From Massilia sp. CFBP 13721 (GTDB lineage Bacteria; Pseudomonadota; Gammaproteobacteria; Burkholderiales; Burkholderiaceae_D), in the NCBI RefSeq assembly GCF_014842025.1, contig NZ_JACYUY010000008.1, positions 124,001 through 188,000 on the forward strand: DNA of 64,000 bases, given 5' to 3'. A model generated the notes under the pieces. That model saw nothing but the letters and a program-made list of their open reading frames with translations. It did no database searches and had not been told where the DNA came from. The position numbers and the translations under genes were made by a program. Shown piece by piece: positions 8,565 to 17,952 of this stretch. The first letter of the stretch is position 1. Each line of letters opens with the position of its first letter.

Positions 8565-9779
8565 TCAGTGCTGGTATGCACCGATATCGAAACCGGTCGA
8601 TGCGTTACGCGCCTTGCCATCGATGTCGGTCGGGTGGGCATAGGTCGCGATACCGCGGCCGATTACCGGCGAGCTCGCGCTCGGCTTGAAGTTCGGCATT
8701 GCGGCGGTGCGCGAGTAGCCGGCCAGCAGCGGGTCCGAGCTGATGGTCGCAGTGTGCTTCAGGCCATTGCGCAGCTGCCAGTCGTAGGTCGTGTTCTTGA
8801 ACACCAGGTTGTTCTTGTAGGTGTTGCCGGTGCCGGTCTTGCCCTGCTCGGAAATGCCGTACTTGTTGTCGTACACGATGTTGTTGTGCACGGCGACGTT
8901 GTTGGCGCCGGCGCTGGTGAAGTAGAAATCGCCGCCACCGACGATGATGCCGAACACCGACGAGCTCACCGTGTTGTTGGTGATTTTCACGTTGGTGGCG
9001 TCGTGCCAGAGGTGAATCGCCGCCGAACCGACGCGGTAGACCACGTTGTTCTTGATCGAGCCCGAGGTCGACACGTAGATGCCCTGGACGTAGGTGCAGC
9101 CGGCAGGGCCGATGTCGTGCACGGTGTTGCCGATGACGTCGGTCATGACGCCCTTATAGTAGCTGTCGACACCGATGGCCGAACCGCCGGCGCTGCTGCA
9201 GGCGATCGTGTTGGCGGTGTGGTGCACGTGGTTGCCTTCGATGACGTTGTACGAACCGCCGGTGTAGATGCCCAGCGTCCACTTGGTGCCCTTCTGGATC
9301 CTGGTGCCGTCGACTTCGAAACCGATGATGCTGACGTAGTTGCCGCGGTTGTCCCAGGCGGTCTTGTTGGCCGAGTTCGCAGGCGGGACGATCTTGGCGC
9401 CCCACTTGGTGGTCGAGACCCAATAGATGCGGCCGGCGGCGGTGCCATTGCCGGTCGTCTTGAAGCCACCTTCGTAGGTGCCGGGAGCGACGAACACAGT
9501 CGTGTTTGCCTTGACGGCAGCTTTTGCTGCGCGTGCCAGCGTCTTGAATGGTGCTGCTTTCGTGCCGGCGGCGGTGTCGGAACCGTTTGGCGCCACGTAG
9601 TAATTGTTGGCGGTTGTCGGCAGCGTGGCAGCGGACATGGTGCCCGGGGTAGCGCTCAGGCTGTCGTAACCCGACAGGGCAACCGAAGCAGACGTTTGTG
9701 CGCTGGCGCCGGCAGCGGCAAAGGAAGCGATCAAGAGGATGGCGGCGGTACGGACTGCGTTCGTGGCTTGCATTTTCAT
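8565..9779 (-). CDS. Secreted right-handed parallel beta-helix protein (pectate-lyase-like fold)
   Basis: A 404-residue exported protein. Residues 1-28 are a Sec signal peptide (AAILLIASFAAAGASAQ). From residue about 60 it reads YYVAPNGSDTAAGTKAAPFK, the DUF1565-like opening of parallel beta-helix enzymes. Successive rungs with GNHVHH, GNTVHDIG, NNVVYRVG, NNTVSSS and NNIVYDN follow, and the end is GFDIGAYQH. This fold is used by polysaccharide lyases and hydrolases; no catalytic residues can be assigned here, so the substrate is unknown. A close paralogue, tethered as a lipoprotein, lies at 60413-61636. A strong terminator follows the gene. Confidence 0.85.
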   Translation of the reverse strand: MKMQATNAVRTAAILLIASFAAAGASAQTSASVALSGYDSLSATPGTMSAATLPTTANNYYVAPNGSDTAAGTKAAPFKTLARAAKAAVKANTTVFVAPGTYEGGFKTTGNGTAAGRIYWVSTTKWGAKIVPPANSANKTAWDNRGNYVSIIGFEVDGTRIQKGTKWTLGIYTGGSYNVIEGNHVHHTANTIACSSAGGSAIGVDSYYKGVMTDVIGNTVHDIGPAGCTYVQGIYVSTSGSIKNNVVYRVGSAAIHLWHDATNVKITNNTVSSSVFGIIVGGGDFYFTSAGANNVAVHNNIVYDNKYGISEQGKTGTGNTYKNNLVFKNTTYDWQLRNGLKHTATISSDPLLAGYSRTAAMPNFKPSASSPVIGRGIATYAHPTDIDGKARNASTGFDIGAYQH

Positions 9780-10006
9780 TGAGAAATTTCCTGAAATAAA
9801 AAGTGAATACGTAACCTTTGAGGGCAGGAAACTTCCTTAGTTCAACTTTTCCGCAAATAAATTTTTTTGGAGTATCAAACAGTTAAAACAGTTATTCCTC
9901 GCGAAATCGAACAGAACCATGATCCATGTCGTGTTTGGGGCGGCAACTAAAGCGACGAGGTGCCGGTCGAATCTGTATCAACAGATACCGACGCGCGAGG
10001 ACACCG

Positions 10007-10378
10007 ATGGGCATCTATATGCAACTACGAGACACGCTGAAGGAAGGCGAACACTACGCCGGCATCATCCTGGGCAAGGGCGGCGACCCCGACCACCACC
10101 TGATCCTGCTGCCGGGAGACGCGGCCGACGTCGGCTGGCCCGGCGCCCTCGAATGGACGGCCGCGCAAGGCGGCGAGCTACCGAACCGGCGCGAACTGTC
10201 GCTGCTGTTCGCGAACTTGCGCGAGCAGTTCGAGCGCGAGTGGTACTGGTCGTCCGAACCGCACGAAACGCGTTCACAACTGGTCTGGGGCGAAAACTTC
10301 GCCAGCGGCATCCAGACCGTGTACGGGCGGCCTTTCCGCGGGCACGCGCGGGCGGTCAGGCGTGTGTTGATCGAATAA
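10007..10378 (+). CDS. DUF1566 (Lcl C-terminal-like) domain protein
   Basis: A 123-residue protein starting at the ATG at 10007 with a GAGG ribosome site upstream. It matches the DUF1566 pattern: LPNRRELSLLFANLRE followed by WYWSSEPHETRSQLVWGENFASGIQ, the 'layout of a displayed object' motif found in phage tail-fibre and surface proteins. There is no signal peptide, so it is probably cytoplasmic or phage-derived. It is a lone gene with no phage genes around it. The function is unknown. Confidence 0.7.
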   Translation: MGIYMQLRDTLKEGEHYAGIILGKGGDPDHHLILLPGDAADVGWPGALEWTAAQGGELPNRRELSLLFANLREQFEREWYWSSEPHETRSQLVWGENFASGIQTVYGRPFRGHARAVRRVLIE

Positions 10379-10824
10379 GGGAGGCGCGGCGCAGGCCGTA
10401 CTGCCTGAGCGCACGATGCGAGACGTGCCGGGGAACGGTCCGCCGTCGGACCGCGCCCGGCTGGGTTTGGCGGATGCGGTCCAGACCGCCAACGCCGACT
10501 GCGATCCTGATTGGGATCCTGATTGGGAACCTGTTGGCAGCCTGGCTGCGAACTTGGGTGCGAACCTGCTCATGCTCTGACTGTCCGGCTGCCGGGATGG
10601 CAACCGGCAGCGGACCGTGGCGCCGTCAGGACGCGCGTCGGGCACACTCACGCTGACGCGCAGGCGCTTCAGCGGGCAGCGTCCCGGTGAACCGCCGTTC
10701 CAACAGGCCGCTGCTCCAGCAGGCTGCTGCTCCAGCAGGCCGCCACCTCGACGGGCGGGCATCTCAGCGAACCGCTGCCCCAGCAGGTCGACCCTTCAAC
10801 AGGCCGCCTTGGCAGGTCGACACT
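10379..10824. repeat. Non-coding stretch with short direct repeats
   Basis: About 445 bp between the DUF1566 and peptidase genes. It holds several short tandem or near repeats. TCCTGATTGGGA occurs twice near 10505-10530. A 16-bp unit (TGCTGCTCCAGCAGGC-like) occurs twice at about 10709-10740. CAGGTCGAC followed by CTTCA or ACTTCA occurs near 10788-10830. The units are internally palindromic (CTGCTCCAGCAG). I see no convincing gene; the repeats may come from replication slippage. Confidence 0.5.
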
Positions 10825-12264
10825 TCAGCGCGCAGGCACGACGGCGCGCCCGATCGGCTCGTCGACGTTCGCCAGGAACCAGGCCGTGGCCGCCATCAGC
10901 GCCACGTGGCGGCGCAGGTTGTCGGGATCGACCTTGTCGAGCGTGTCGGCTGCCGTGTGGTGGTAGTCGAAATAGGTCGAGGTGTCGATCAGCGGCGCAA
11001 AGCTGGGCACGCCGGCGCGCTCCAGGCCCGACAGGTCGCCGGTGGAAAGTGCATCCTGGCGCTGGAAGACGCCGGCGCCGATCGGCTGCAAGGCTGCCTG
11101 CAGCGGCGCGAACAGGCGCGACGAGGTCGCCGGCACGCTCGCGCGCAGGCCGAATGGACGCCCTGCCCCGTTGTCGCTTTCGATGGCGCCGACGTGCTTC
11201 GCCGCGTCCGCCGTGTTCGCTTCGAGGTAGGTACGCGCACCGCGGGTGCCGTTCTCTTCGTTCATCCAGGCGATCATGCGAATCGTGCGGCGCGGGCGGT
11301 AGTCGAGCTTCTTCAGGGTGTCGAACACGGCCATGGCGCTGGCCACGCCCGCGGCGTCGTCGTAGGCGCCGGTGGCCAGGTCCCAGGAATCGAGGTGGCC
11401 GGAGACGATCACGACTTCGTCCGCCTTGTCGGTACCCGGCAGGTCGGCGATCACGTTATGGCTGTCGGCGTCGGGTAGGATCTGCGGCGTGAGCAGCAGG
11501 CGCATGGTGAGTGGGCCGCGCTTCGCCAGGCGCGTCATCAGCATCGCATCCTCGACCGTGACGGCCGCGGCCGGGATGCGCGCGCCATCCTGGAAGTTGG
11601 TGTTGCCGGTATGCGGCAGGCGGTAGGCCGCGCCGCCCACCGAGCGCACCAGCGCCGCGGCGGCGCCAAGCTCGGCCGCCATGCGCGGGCCGTTGCTGCG
11701 GTAGTTCGAGCCATGACCATAGGCCGGCCCGGCCAGGCCGCGGTTCGCCATGTCCTGATCAAACGGCACGTCGAACAGCACGATGCGCCCCTTGACGTCG
11801 GCCGCGCGCGCTTTCAGTTCGTCGAAGCTGGCCACCACCACGACTTGCGCCGTGAGGCCGTCGGCGGGGGTCGCGCCCGAATTGCCCAGCGCGGTCAGTA
11901 CCACGCGCTGGCTGATGCCGGCCGGACGGCCGCGGTACTCGACCAGCTCGCCGGTCTCCTGCCCGCGTACCCAATGCGGCACTTTCACCGGCTGCAGCGT
12001 CACCCTGGCGCCGAGCTTGCGCATGGCCTCGGCGACCTGGGTCACGGCCGCCGCCGCGCCGGGCGAACCCGACAGGCGCGGGCCGATCAGGTCGGTCATG
12101 TCCGCCATCCGTTCCCAGGCATAATCGCTACCCAGCGCGGTATCGCGGATCTTCGCCAGTGCTGCCGGATCGTTGCCGGGACTGGCGGCATAAACCGCTG
12201 TGGCGGACGCGGCGAACAGGGCTGCGGCAAGGAGGCCGAGGACGGGATGGCGGGGACGGTTCAT
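10825..12264 (-). CDS. Secreted zinc aminopeptidase/carboxypeptidase, M28 family with PA domain
   Basis: A 479-residue exported metallopeptidase. A signal peptide (residues 1-26, ending VYAAS) is followed by a protease-associated insert (about 130-240). The M28 catalytic domain carries all the two-zinc site motifs: GHLDSWD (His290, Asp292), YDDAAG (bridging Asp), NEENG (general base and ligand Glu), ESDNG, and YHHTADT-like YHHTAADT near the C-terminus (last His ligand). The family releases N-terminal residues or dipeptides. The gene is monocistronic as far as can be seen; the next minus-strand gene upstream is 75 bp away. Confidence 0.92.
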   Translation of the reverse strand: MNRPRHPVLGLLAAALFAASATAVYAASPGNDPAALAKIRDTALGSDYAWERMADMTDLIGPRLSGSPGAAAAVTQVAEAMRKLGARVTLQPVKVPHWVRGQETGELVEYRGRPAGISQRVVLTALGNSGATPADGLTAQVVVVASFDELKARAADVKGRIVLFDVPFDQDMANRGLAGPAYGHGSNYRSNGPRMAAELGAAAALVRSVGGAAYRLPHTGNTNFQDGARIPAAAVTVEDAMLMTRLAKRGPLTMRLLLTPQILPDADSHNVIADLPGTDKADEVVIVSGHLDSWDLATGAYDDAAGVASAMAVFDTLKKLDYRPRRTIRMIAWMNEENGTRGARTYLEANTADAAKHVGAIESDNGAGRPFGLRASVPATSSRLFAPLQAALQPIGAGVFQRQDALSTGDLSGLERAGVPSFAPLIDTSTYFDYHHTAADTLDKVDPDNLRRHVALMAATAWFLANVDEPIGRAVVPAR

Positions 12265-12338
12265 GCGGTCGATCCTTCGATGGGAGAGGATCGGAACAAT
12301 AGCGCATCCGGCAACTTTTTGCTGTCTTTACAAGTCCA

Positions 12339-13475
12339 TCACGCCGGCACCAGCCGCACCAGCGTAATTTCCGAAGGTGCGCCGAAGCGCTTTGGCGGCC
12401 CCCAGTAACCGGTACCGCGGCTGGTATACACCCACAACCGGCGCACCCGGTGCAGGCCGGCGACGAAAGGCTGCTGCAGCGGTACGAACAGGTTCCACGG
12501 GAAGAACTGGCCGCCATGCGTGTGGCCCGACAGTTGCAGGTCGAAGCCGGCCTCGGCGGCGGCGGTCGCGCTGCGCGGCTGGTGCGCCAGCAGGATCTTC
12601 ACCGCCAGGTCGCGCGGTGCGCCGGCGGCGGCCTGTTGCGGGTCGCTGCGGTGGGCCGGGTTGAAATGGTGGGCCGAATAATCGGCCACGCCAGCGATCA
12701 TCAGCGCCGCGCCGCCGCGCTGGCGCACCACGTGCTGGTTCAGCAGCACGGTCAGGCCCAGGCGCCGCAACTCGACGATCCACTCCTCGGCGCCCGAGTA
12801 ATATTCGTGATTGCCGGTCACGAAAAAAGCGCCATCCGGTGCCGATAGGCGCGCCAGCGGCTGGGTATGCAGCGCCAGGCGCCCCACGCTGCCGTCGACC
12901 AGGTCGCCGGTCACCGCGATCGCATCGGCGCCCAGCGCATTGACGCGGTTGACGATGGCGTTCAGGTAGGGACGCTTGATGGTCGGGCCGACGTGGATAT
13001 CGGAAATCTGCGCGATCGAATAGCCGTGCAAGGCCTGCGGCAAGCCGTCGATCGGCACCTCCACCCGCACCACGCGCGCCACGCGGCGGGCGTTGACGAA
13101 ACCGATGGCCGTCACGGCCAGGGCCAGCAGCGGCACCGCCAGCGCACTGTAGTAATGCAGTGCATCGGTGCCGAAGCCGCCGACCGTCGCCAGCAGCAGC
13201 ACGAGATCGCGCAGGAAGGTGACAACCAGCAGCGAGGAGAACAGGCCCATCGCCAGCAGGCCGAGCCAGGCCAGCTGTTCCGACCAGCGCCGTCGCCGCA
13301 GCGAGGACGACAGCAGCCCGACCGGCACCAGTAGCGTCGACAGCGCCAGGGAGGCGCTCCCGGCCAGCATGCCGATCCAGCCGAGGCCGAGGTCGGGCAT
13401 CAGGCGCAGGCCGATGTACAGGTGCAGGAGGACCAGCAGGGCGAGGATGACGAACAGGTTGCGGCGTGCGGACAT
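12339..13475 (-). CDS. Membrane-anchored metallophosphoesterase (YaeI/YkuE-like)
   Basis: A 378-residue protein. Residues 1-135 contain about four hydrophobic helices (LFVILALLVLLHLYIGL and others). Residues about 150-378 form a calcineurin-like phosphoesterase domain with all signature blocks: ISDIHVG, GDLVDG, GNHEYY, LLAHQP and GHTHGGQ. YaeI/YkuE relatives act on UDP-diacylglucosamine-like or other phospho substrates at the membrane; the substrate here is not determined. It probably shares transcription with the M28 peptidase downstream. Confidence 0.9.
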   Translation of the reverse strand: MSARRNLFVILALLVLLHLYIGLRLMPDLGLGWIGMLAGSASLALSTLLVPVGLLSSSLRRRRWSEQLAWLGLLAMGLFSSLLVVTFLRDLVLLLATVGGFGTDALHYYSALAVPLLALAVTAIGFVNARRVARVVRVEVPIDGLPQALHGYSIAQISDIHVGPTIKRPYLNAIVNRVNALGADAIAVTGDLVDGSVGRLALHTQPLARLSAPDGAFFVTGNHEYYSGAEEWIVELRRLGLTVLLNQHVVRQRGGAALMIAGVADYSAHHFNPAHRSDPQQAAAGAPRDLAVKILLAHQPRSATAAAEAGFDLQLSGHTHGGQFFPWNLFVPLQQPFVAGLHRVRRLWVYTSRGTGYWGPPKRFGAPSEITLVRLVPA

Positions 13476-13682
13476 GGTGGCTTGAAAAAATCGGGTAACC
13501 CGGGAAAGATGGGGCGGCCGGCGCCGTCTGCAAGGCTTGTCAAAAGAATGTTACGAGTGCCGACCAGATGTAAGAATCTGTATTAGGTGGTGAAGGCCGC
13601 GGCAAGCCGGTCTATAGTTCATTCCATGCCCCGGCGTCACAGCGATCATGTCGATCCTCGTTGCGGCAACAAAGGAAAAGCC

Positions 13683-14162
13683 ATGTTGAACAAAAAATGC
13701 TTTGGTGCGGTGATCCTGGCCGCTGTCGCCGTCTCGCCCTCGGCATTCGCTGGCGACCGCGGCACCAATACCGCGGTCGGCGCGGTGCTCGGCGCAGCCA
13801 TCGGCGCCAGTGCGGGTGGCGGTGGTGGCGCCATCGTCGGCGGTGTCCTCGGCGCCGCGGTCGGCAACTCGATCGGTGGCTATGACGGCCGCCGCCACTA
13901 CGACAACCGCGGCTATGCCTCGGTCGGTTACTACCAGCCGGCCCCGGTCTACGTCCAGCCGCGTCCGGTGTACTATGAGCAGCCGCGTTACTACCGCGAA
14001 CCGGCGGTCGTGTATGTCGCACCGCGCGGCGGCCGCCATCACGGCTATGACCGGGGTTACGACCGCGGCTATGACCGTGGTCACCGCGACCATGACCGTG
14101 GCTGGGACCGCGATGGCCGCGGCCATGACGGCTACCGCGACCGAGACGGCTACCGCCGCTGA
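13683..14162 (+). CDS. Exported glycine-zipper protein with Tyr/Arg/Asp-rich tail
   Basis: A 159-residue protein with an AAGGAAAAG ribosome site before the ATG at 13683. The signal peptide ends SAFA. Residues about 20-65 form a glycine-zipper segment (GAVLGAAIGASAGGGGGAIVGGVLGAAVGNSIGG), as in Rickettsia 17-kDa/SlyB-type outer-membrane proteins. The tail is rich in YxxP motifs and then low-complexity repeats (GYDRGYDRGYDRGH, then D/R-rich). A good terminator follows. Its role is probably envelope-associated; the exact function is unknown. Confidence 0.78.
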   Translation: MLNKKCFGAVILAAVAVSPSAFAGDRGTNTAVGAVLGAAIGASAGGGGGAIVGGVLGAAVGNSIGGYDGRRHYDNRGYASVGYYQPAPVYVQPRPVYYEQPRYYREPAVVYVAPRGGRHHGYDRGYDRGYDRGHRDHDRGWDRDGRGHDGYRDRDGYRR

Positions 14163-14181
14163 TCCGGCCCGGCTAAACACG

Positions 14182-14211
14182 AACCGCGTCCCCAGGGGCG
14201 CGGTTTTTTTT
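14182..14211 (+). terminator. Rho-independent terminator after the glycine-zipper gene
   Basis: Inverted arms AACCGCGTCCCC and GGGGCGCGGTT form a strong hairpin that is followed directly by eight T residues, about 20 bp after the stop codon at 14162. Confidence 0.92.
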
Positions 14212-14241
14212 GTTGGCGCAGCGTCCCTTGGGGGATAGTGC

Positions 14242-14500
14242 CGTTCAGCCAACTCCAAGCCCGGTCACGCACGCTAAGTCGCGCGATACGTAGGGTGGAC
14301 TCCTGAGTCCACGGCCCTTTTTATACATATCGAGATGCGCTACGTAGTCTGGGAGCGCACACGTACAGGTTTCCCCCAGTGTCGAGGTATGCAAGGGCAC
14401 GTACCGCGTGGACTCGAGAGTCCACCCTACAATCATCGAAACTCAGCCAGTGTGGCCAGCTCAGCGCCTGAGGAGACGGTTCGAACAGGTTAACTGAACG
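14242..14500 (+). repeat. Dispersed inverted-repeat element, copy A (about 259 bp)
   Basis: The element is bounded by CGTTCAG on the left and CTGAACG on the right. Inside, GTAGGGTGGACTC (14290) and GAGTCCACCCTAC (ending 14430) form a second nested inverted repeat, so the whole could fold into a long hairpin. A second copy in opposite orientation lies at 53855-54168 and matches along most of its length, including AAGGGCACGTACCGCGTGGA and the block around TGTGGCCAGCTCAGCGCC. No protein is encoded. It looks like a non-autonomous transposable element or a structured RNA element. Confidence 0.8.
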
Positions 14501-14608
14501 TCGTTACCCCTGGAGGCGCGGCTTTTTCGCGTTTTACCCTCCCCCTTTTCCGCCTCCCCCCGCTAGCTGTGCACAGCGGCAGCATCGCCGCATTCATTCG
14601 GGGGAAGC

Positions 14609-15574
14609 ATGCTGCACAGCGGCGACATCGTCACCTTGGGCCGGGGCCACTACCGCTTGCGCGAGCAGTTGGCCGGCTCCAGCTACGGCCTGGTCTGGCG
14701 TGCCGAACGCGACGGCTTCGGCCCGGTGGCGCTCAAACTCGTCAACCGCGCGCAGATGGCGCGCGCCGAACCGGCGCTGCGTGCGCGCTGGAGCGAATGC
14801 GCGGCACGCGAAATCGCTTTCCTGTCCAGCCTTGCCCCCTGGGATGCGCGCCACGTCGTGCGCCTGCTCGACCATGGCTTGCACGAGGGCTTGCCGGCGC
14901 TGGCGCTCGAACTGCACGACGGCGACCTCGCAGCGCACCTGGCGGCGCGAAATGCGGCCGGGCGCCGGATCGGCCTGGTGCAGGCGCTGGCCTGGACCGG
15001 CCAGGTGAATGCGGCGCTGGCCACGGTGCACCGGCACGGCTGGCGCTACCTCGATCTGAAACCCGCCAACCTGCTGGTGGATGGCGGCGGCAGCTTGCGG
15101 CTGGCCGACTTCGGCACCAACCGCAGCCTGCACGACAGCGGCGCGCACTCCTATGCGGGCACCGCCAGCTGGCAGGCGCCAGAGCAATTCTTCCCTACGT
15201 TGCCGGATACACCAGTCGGCTACGTCACCGACGCCCGCGCCGACTATTTTTCGCTGGGCGCCCTGCTGTACTACCTCGTCACCGACGGCGCGACACTGCG
15301 CTATTGCAGCGCCTGCGGCGATGCCTTCCGCGCTTATGGCAGCACCAATGGCTGCGCCGATGCCACTTTGCGCTTCACCCTGCCGCCAATCCTGGCGGAC
15401 GACGAAGCGGCGCACTTTCTCGCCTGCGCCGACGGCGACACAGGGGTCGCGGCCGCCTTGACGCTGCTGCGCGCGCTGCTGGCGCGCCGCCCGCAAGACC
15501 GCCCGCCGCATGCGCTGGCGATCAGCCGCCTGCTCGCCGCCGCCCAGGGCGGTCCTGTGCGGTGCGCCGCATGA
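14609..15574 (+). CDS. Eukaryotic-type Ser/Thr protein kinase (soluble)
   Basis: A 321-residue protein that is almost entirely kinase domain. It has an ALK motif with Lys43, a Y-L-D catalytic loop (YLDLKPANLLV, Asp149, Asn154) in place of the usual HRD, DFG at 167-169, and an APE block (QAPEQFFP). The glycine loop is LAGSSYGLVW. No transmembrane segment or PASTA repeats are visible, unlike PknB/PrkC. A four-base ATGA overlap couples it to the FtsW/RodA-like gene that follows, so the two are made together. The position suggests it phosphorylates partners of this locus, probably FHA-domain proteins; that is inference. Confidence 0.88.
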   Translation: MLHSGDIVTLGRGHYRLREQLAGSSYGLVWRAERDGFGPVALKLVNRAQMARAEPALRARWSECAAREIAFLSSLAPWDARHVVRLLDHGLHEGLPALALELHDGDLAAHLAARNAAGRRIGLVQALAWTGQVNAALATVHRHGWRYLDLKPANLLVDGGGSLRLADFGTNRSLHDSGAHSYAGTASWQAPEQFFPTLPDTPVGYVTDARADYFSLGALLYYLVTDGATLRYCSACGDAFRAYGSTNGCADATLRFTLPPILADDEAAHFLACADGDTGVAAALTLLRALLARRPQDRPPHALAISRLLAAAQGGPVRCAA

Positions 15575-17952
15575 TGCGCGCGTTCGGCATGAAAGCCCTG
15601 GCCGCAGCCGCGCTGGGGCTGCTGTGCGTGCTGCAGGTGCTGGCGCTGCTGCGCACGCCGCCGGCCTGGCTGCCGGCCAAGATCGAGGTCAGGCTGGCGC
15701 CCGGCGCCGAACTGGTGCTGGGCCGCGCCGAACTGGCCGCGCCCCAGGCCGGCAAGCGCCATCTGCGCCTGCGCCGCGATGCGAATGGCGCCTGGTTCGC
15801 GTCCAGCAGCGATGGCGTGCAGGCCATCGGTGTCGAACGGAGCACCGAGCGTACCCGGAGCGGCAGCCGCGTGGTGCGGGCCGGCCAGCACGTCCAGCTC
15901 GGCGCCGTGCACTACCGCTTCACGACAGCGAGCGCCGGCCTGCTCGCGTTCAGCGACGGCGCGCACAGCTGGGATTACGACGGCGCGCTGGTGCGGCGCG
16001 ACGGCGAAGCGCTGGCGGCCTGTCCCGGCAGCGGACCGGGCGCGCGCCTGCTCGGCCTGTGGAACCGCTGGGCGCCGCGCGCGCTCACGGTGGCGCGGCC
16101 CTTGCGCTTCGGCGGCAACCTCTCCTGCGGTACCCAGGTCGGCAACGCCGGCGCCATGCCGGGCAGCGCCCAGCTCGGGTTCGAGGATGGCTTGCCGGTA
16201 TTGACGGGCGCCAGCGGCGTCGAGCGGGCGCCGCTGCTGGCCTTTGATGACGGTCCGCCACATGACCTGGCCCTGGCCGAGCAGGCACTGGCCGGCGTGG
16301 ACGCGCTCACGGTCGGGCGCACGCGCCTGCTGGCCGAAGTGGAGAGCGACACGCTGCGCCTGCAGCCGACCCGGCGCGTCGCCTTGTTCCAGGAGGCGCG
16401 CACCGAACTCCCACCCGGCGTGCGCTGGCACTGGCAGCGGCGCGACGCCTGGGCCTGGCCGCCTGCCGTCGCCTGGTGCCTGGCCGGCGGCGCGGCGTTC
16501 GGGCTGCTGGGCGCCGTGCTGGCAGGCCGCACGCGCTGGCGCAAGGACTTGGCGGGCGCCGCACACTTGGGTTCCAGCATTGCACTCGCCGTCGCCGGCC
16601 TCGGCCTGCTGCTAGCGCAGCGCGGCGGCAGTGCACCCGGCGTCGGCCCGTCGCTGCTGCTGTGCTGGGCCGCGCTGTGGTGCGCGCTGGCCGGACGGCG
16701 TACGGGTGCGGTGCTCACGCTCGGCGTCCTGCTGCTGGCGGCCGGCCTGTTGCTGCAACTGGAACTGGGCATCGGCGCGCCCGACACGTCCTGGCTGCGC
16801 CACTTCCAGAAGACGGCGGCCGCCACCAGCTTCGGCCTCGGGCTGGCCGGCGTCGCCACCGCCCTGCTGGCGCGTGCCCAGGCGCCGGGCCAGGCCCGGG
16901 TCGAGCTGCTCCTGCTGCTGCTGGCCGGCGCGGCGCTCGCCGCGCTGCTGCTGCAAGTCGGCTGGGGCAACGAGACCGGCGTGTTCGACCTGCAGCCGGT
17001 GGAATTCGCCAAGTTGGCGTTGACGATCCTCACCGCCCACTGCATCGCACTCGGCCTGGGCCGCGGTGCGGCAGGAAACGATGCACGCGGCGGGGCATTC
17101 GTGCGCTGGCTGCGCCTGGCCGCGCCCGCCCTGCTGTTCATGGTGCTGCTGGCGGTGGCGCTGGTGCAGGTCGACGATTACTCGCCGCTGATCCTGCTGC
17201 TGGTCTGGGGCGCGGCCATGCTGCTGGCCTGGTCGTGCGCGGCGCGCAAGGCCGGTCCGGCGCTGGCGGTGGCGGCAGGCGCCTGCCTCTGCCTGCTGGC
17301 GCTTGCCCTGCTGCGCGGCGCGGCGCCGGGCAATGTCGCCGCATGGAGTTTTTATGGCGAGCGCTTCGGCGTCTGGCTCGACCCGGGCGCGCACCCGCAC
17401 ACCGGCCAGCAACTGCTGCTGGGCGCGCAGGCGATCGCCGGCGGCGGCTGGTCCGGCGCCGACGGCGTGTTCGGCCTGGCCGCGCTCGGGCACGGTGCGC
17501 CCGACGCCCTTGCCATTCCAGCGGTGCAGGACGATTTCGCGCCTTCGTTCCTGCTGCAGCGCCATGGCCTGGCCGCCGGCCTGCTGCTCTGGACGCTGCA
17601 GGCGCTGTTCCTGGGCGCGCTGCTGCGGGCCGCCTGGCGTGCCTGGCAGGGCGGCGCCGCCGCGCGCGACTATCGCCATGCCTGGCTCGGACGCTTTCGC
17701 TGCTTTGCGCTGTGCGGCGGCGCCGCCTTCGTGTTCGGCCACTTCCTGCTGTCGTGGGGCACCAACCTCGCCTTCTTTCCGATCATGGGCCAGCCGATGA
17801 GTTTCCTGTCCGCCGGCGGCTCGCACCTGCTGTTTTTCATCTTCCCCCTGCTAGCGTTTGGAACTGCAGGCGCCCCTACAGGTGCACCTGCGGGCGCCCA
17901 CATATTCGAGGAGAGTTCATCATGCCGGTCTACGTCCAACACGAAACCCTGA
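15571..17952 (+). CDS. FtsW/RodA/SpoVE-family (SEDS) protein with large N-terminal extension
   Basis: A 793-residue membrane protein, about twice the usual SEDS length. One helix (residues about 8-26) precedes a roughly 270-residue soluble region. The first part of that region, with LVLGRAEL...VRAGQHVQLGAVHYRF, resembles a degenerate FHA sandwich. From about residue 305 there are ten or so helices with SEDS features: a loop with WLDPGAHPHTGQQ (Asp604), AIAGGGWSGADG, DDF (Asp655, aligning with the catalytic loop-4 Asp of FtsW/RodA), and the C-terminal signature PIMGQPMSFLSAGGS. SEDS proteins polymerise glycan strands of peptidoglycan together with a PBP; a PBP gene lies at 33861-37049. The 3' end overlaps the next gene by 31 bp. 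Confidence 0.85.
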   Translation: MMRAFGMKALAAAALGLLCVLQVLALLRTPPAWLPAKIEVRLAPGAELVLGRAELAAPQAGKRHLRLRRDANGAWFASSSDGVQAIGVERSTERTRSGSRVVRAGQHVQLGAVHYRFTTASAGLLAFSDGAHSWDYDGALVRRDGEALAACPGSGPGARLLGLWNRWAPRALTVARPLRFGGNLSCGTQVGNAGAMPGSAQLGFEDGLPVLTGASGVERAPLLAFDDGPPHDLALAEQALAGVDALTVGRTRLLAEVESDTLRLQPTRRVALFQEARTELPPGVRWHWQRRDAWAWPPAVAWCLAGGAAFGLLGAVLAGRTRWRKDLAGAAHLGSSIALAVAGLGLLLAQRGGSAPGVGPSLLLCWAALWCALAGRRTGAVLTLGVLLLAAGLLLQLELGIGAPDTSWLRHFQKTAAATSFGLGLAGVATALLARAQAPGQARVELLLLLLAGAALAALLLQVGWGNETGVFDLQPVEFAKLALTILTAHCIALGLGRGAAGNDARGGAFVRWLRLAAPALLFMVLLAVALVQVDDYSPLILLLVWGAAMLLAWSCAARKAGPALAVAAGACLCLLALALLRGAAPGNVAAWSFYGERFGVWLDPGAHPHTGQQLLLGAQAIAGGGWSGADGVFGLAALGHGAPDALAIPAVQDDFAPSFLLQRHGLAAGLLLWTLQALFLGALLRAAWRAWQGGAAARDYRHAWLGRFRCFALCGGAAFVFGHFLLSWGTNLAFFPIMGQPMSFLSAGGSHLLFFIFPLLAFGTAGAPTGAPAGAHIFEESSSCRSTSNTKP

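Noticed and set aside
10416-10580. 54-residue reading frame containing DPDWDPDWEP repeats
   Set aside because: No ribosome site and the sequence lies over short DNA repeats; probably chance.
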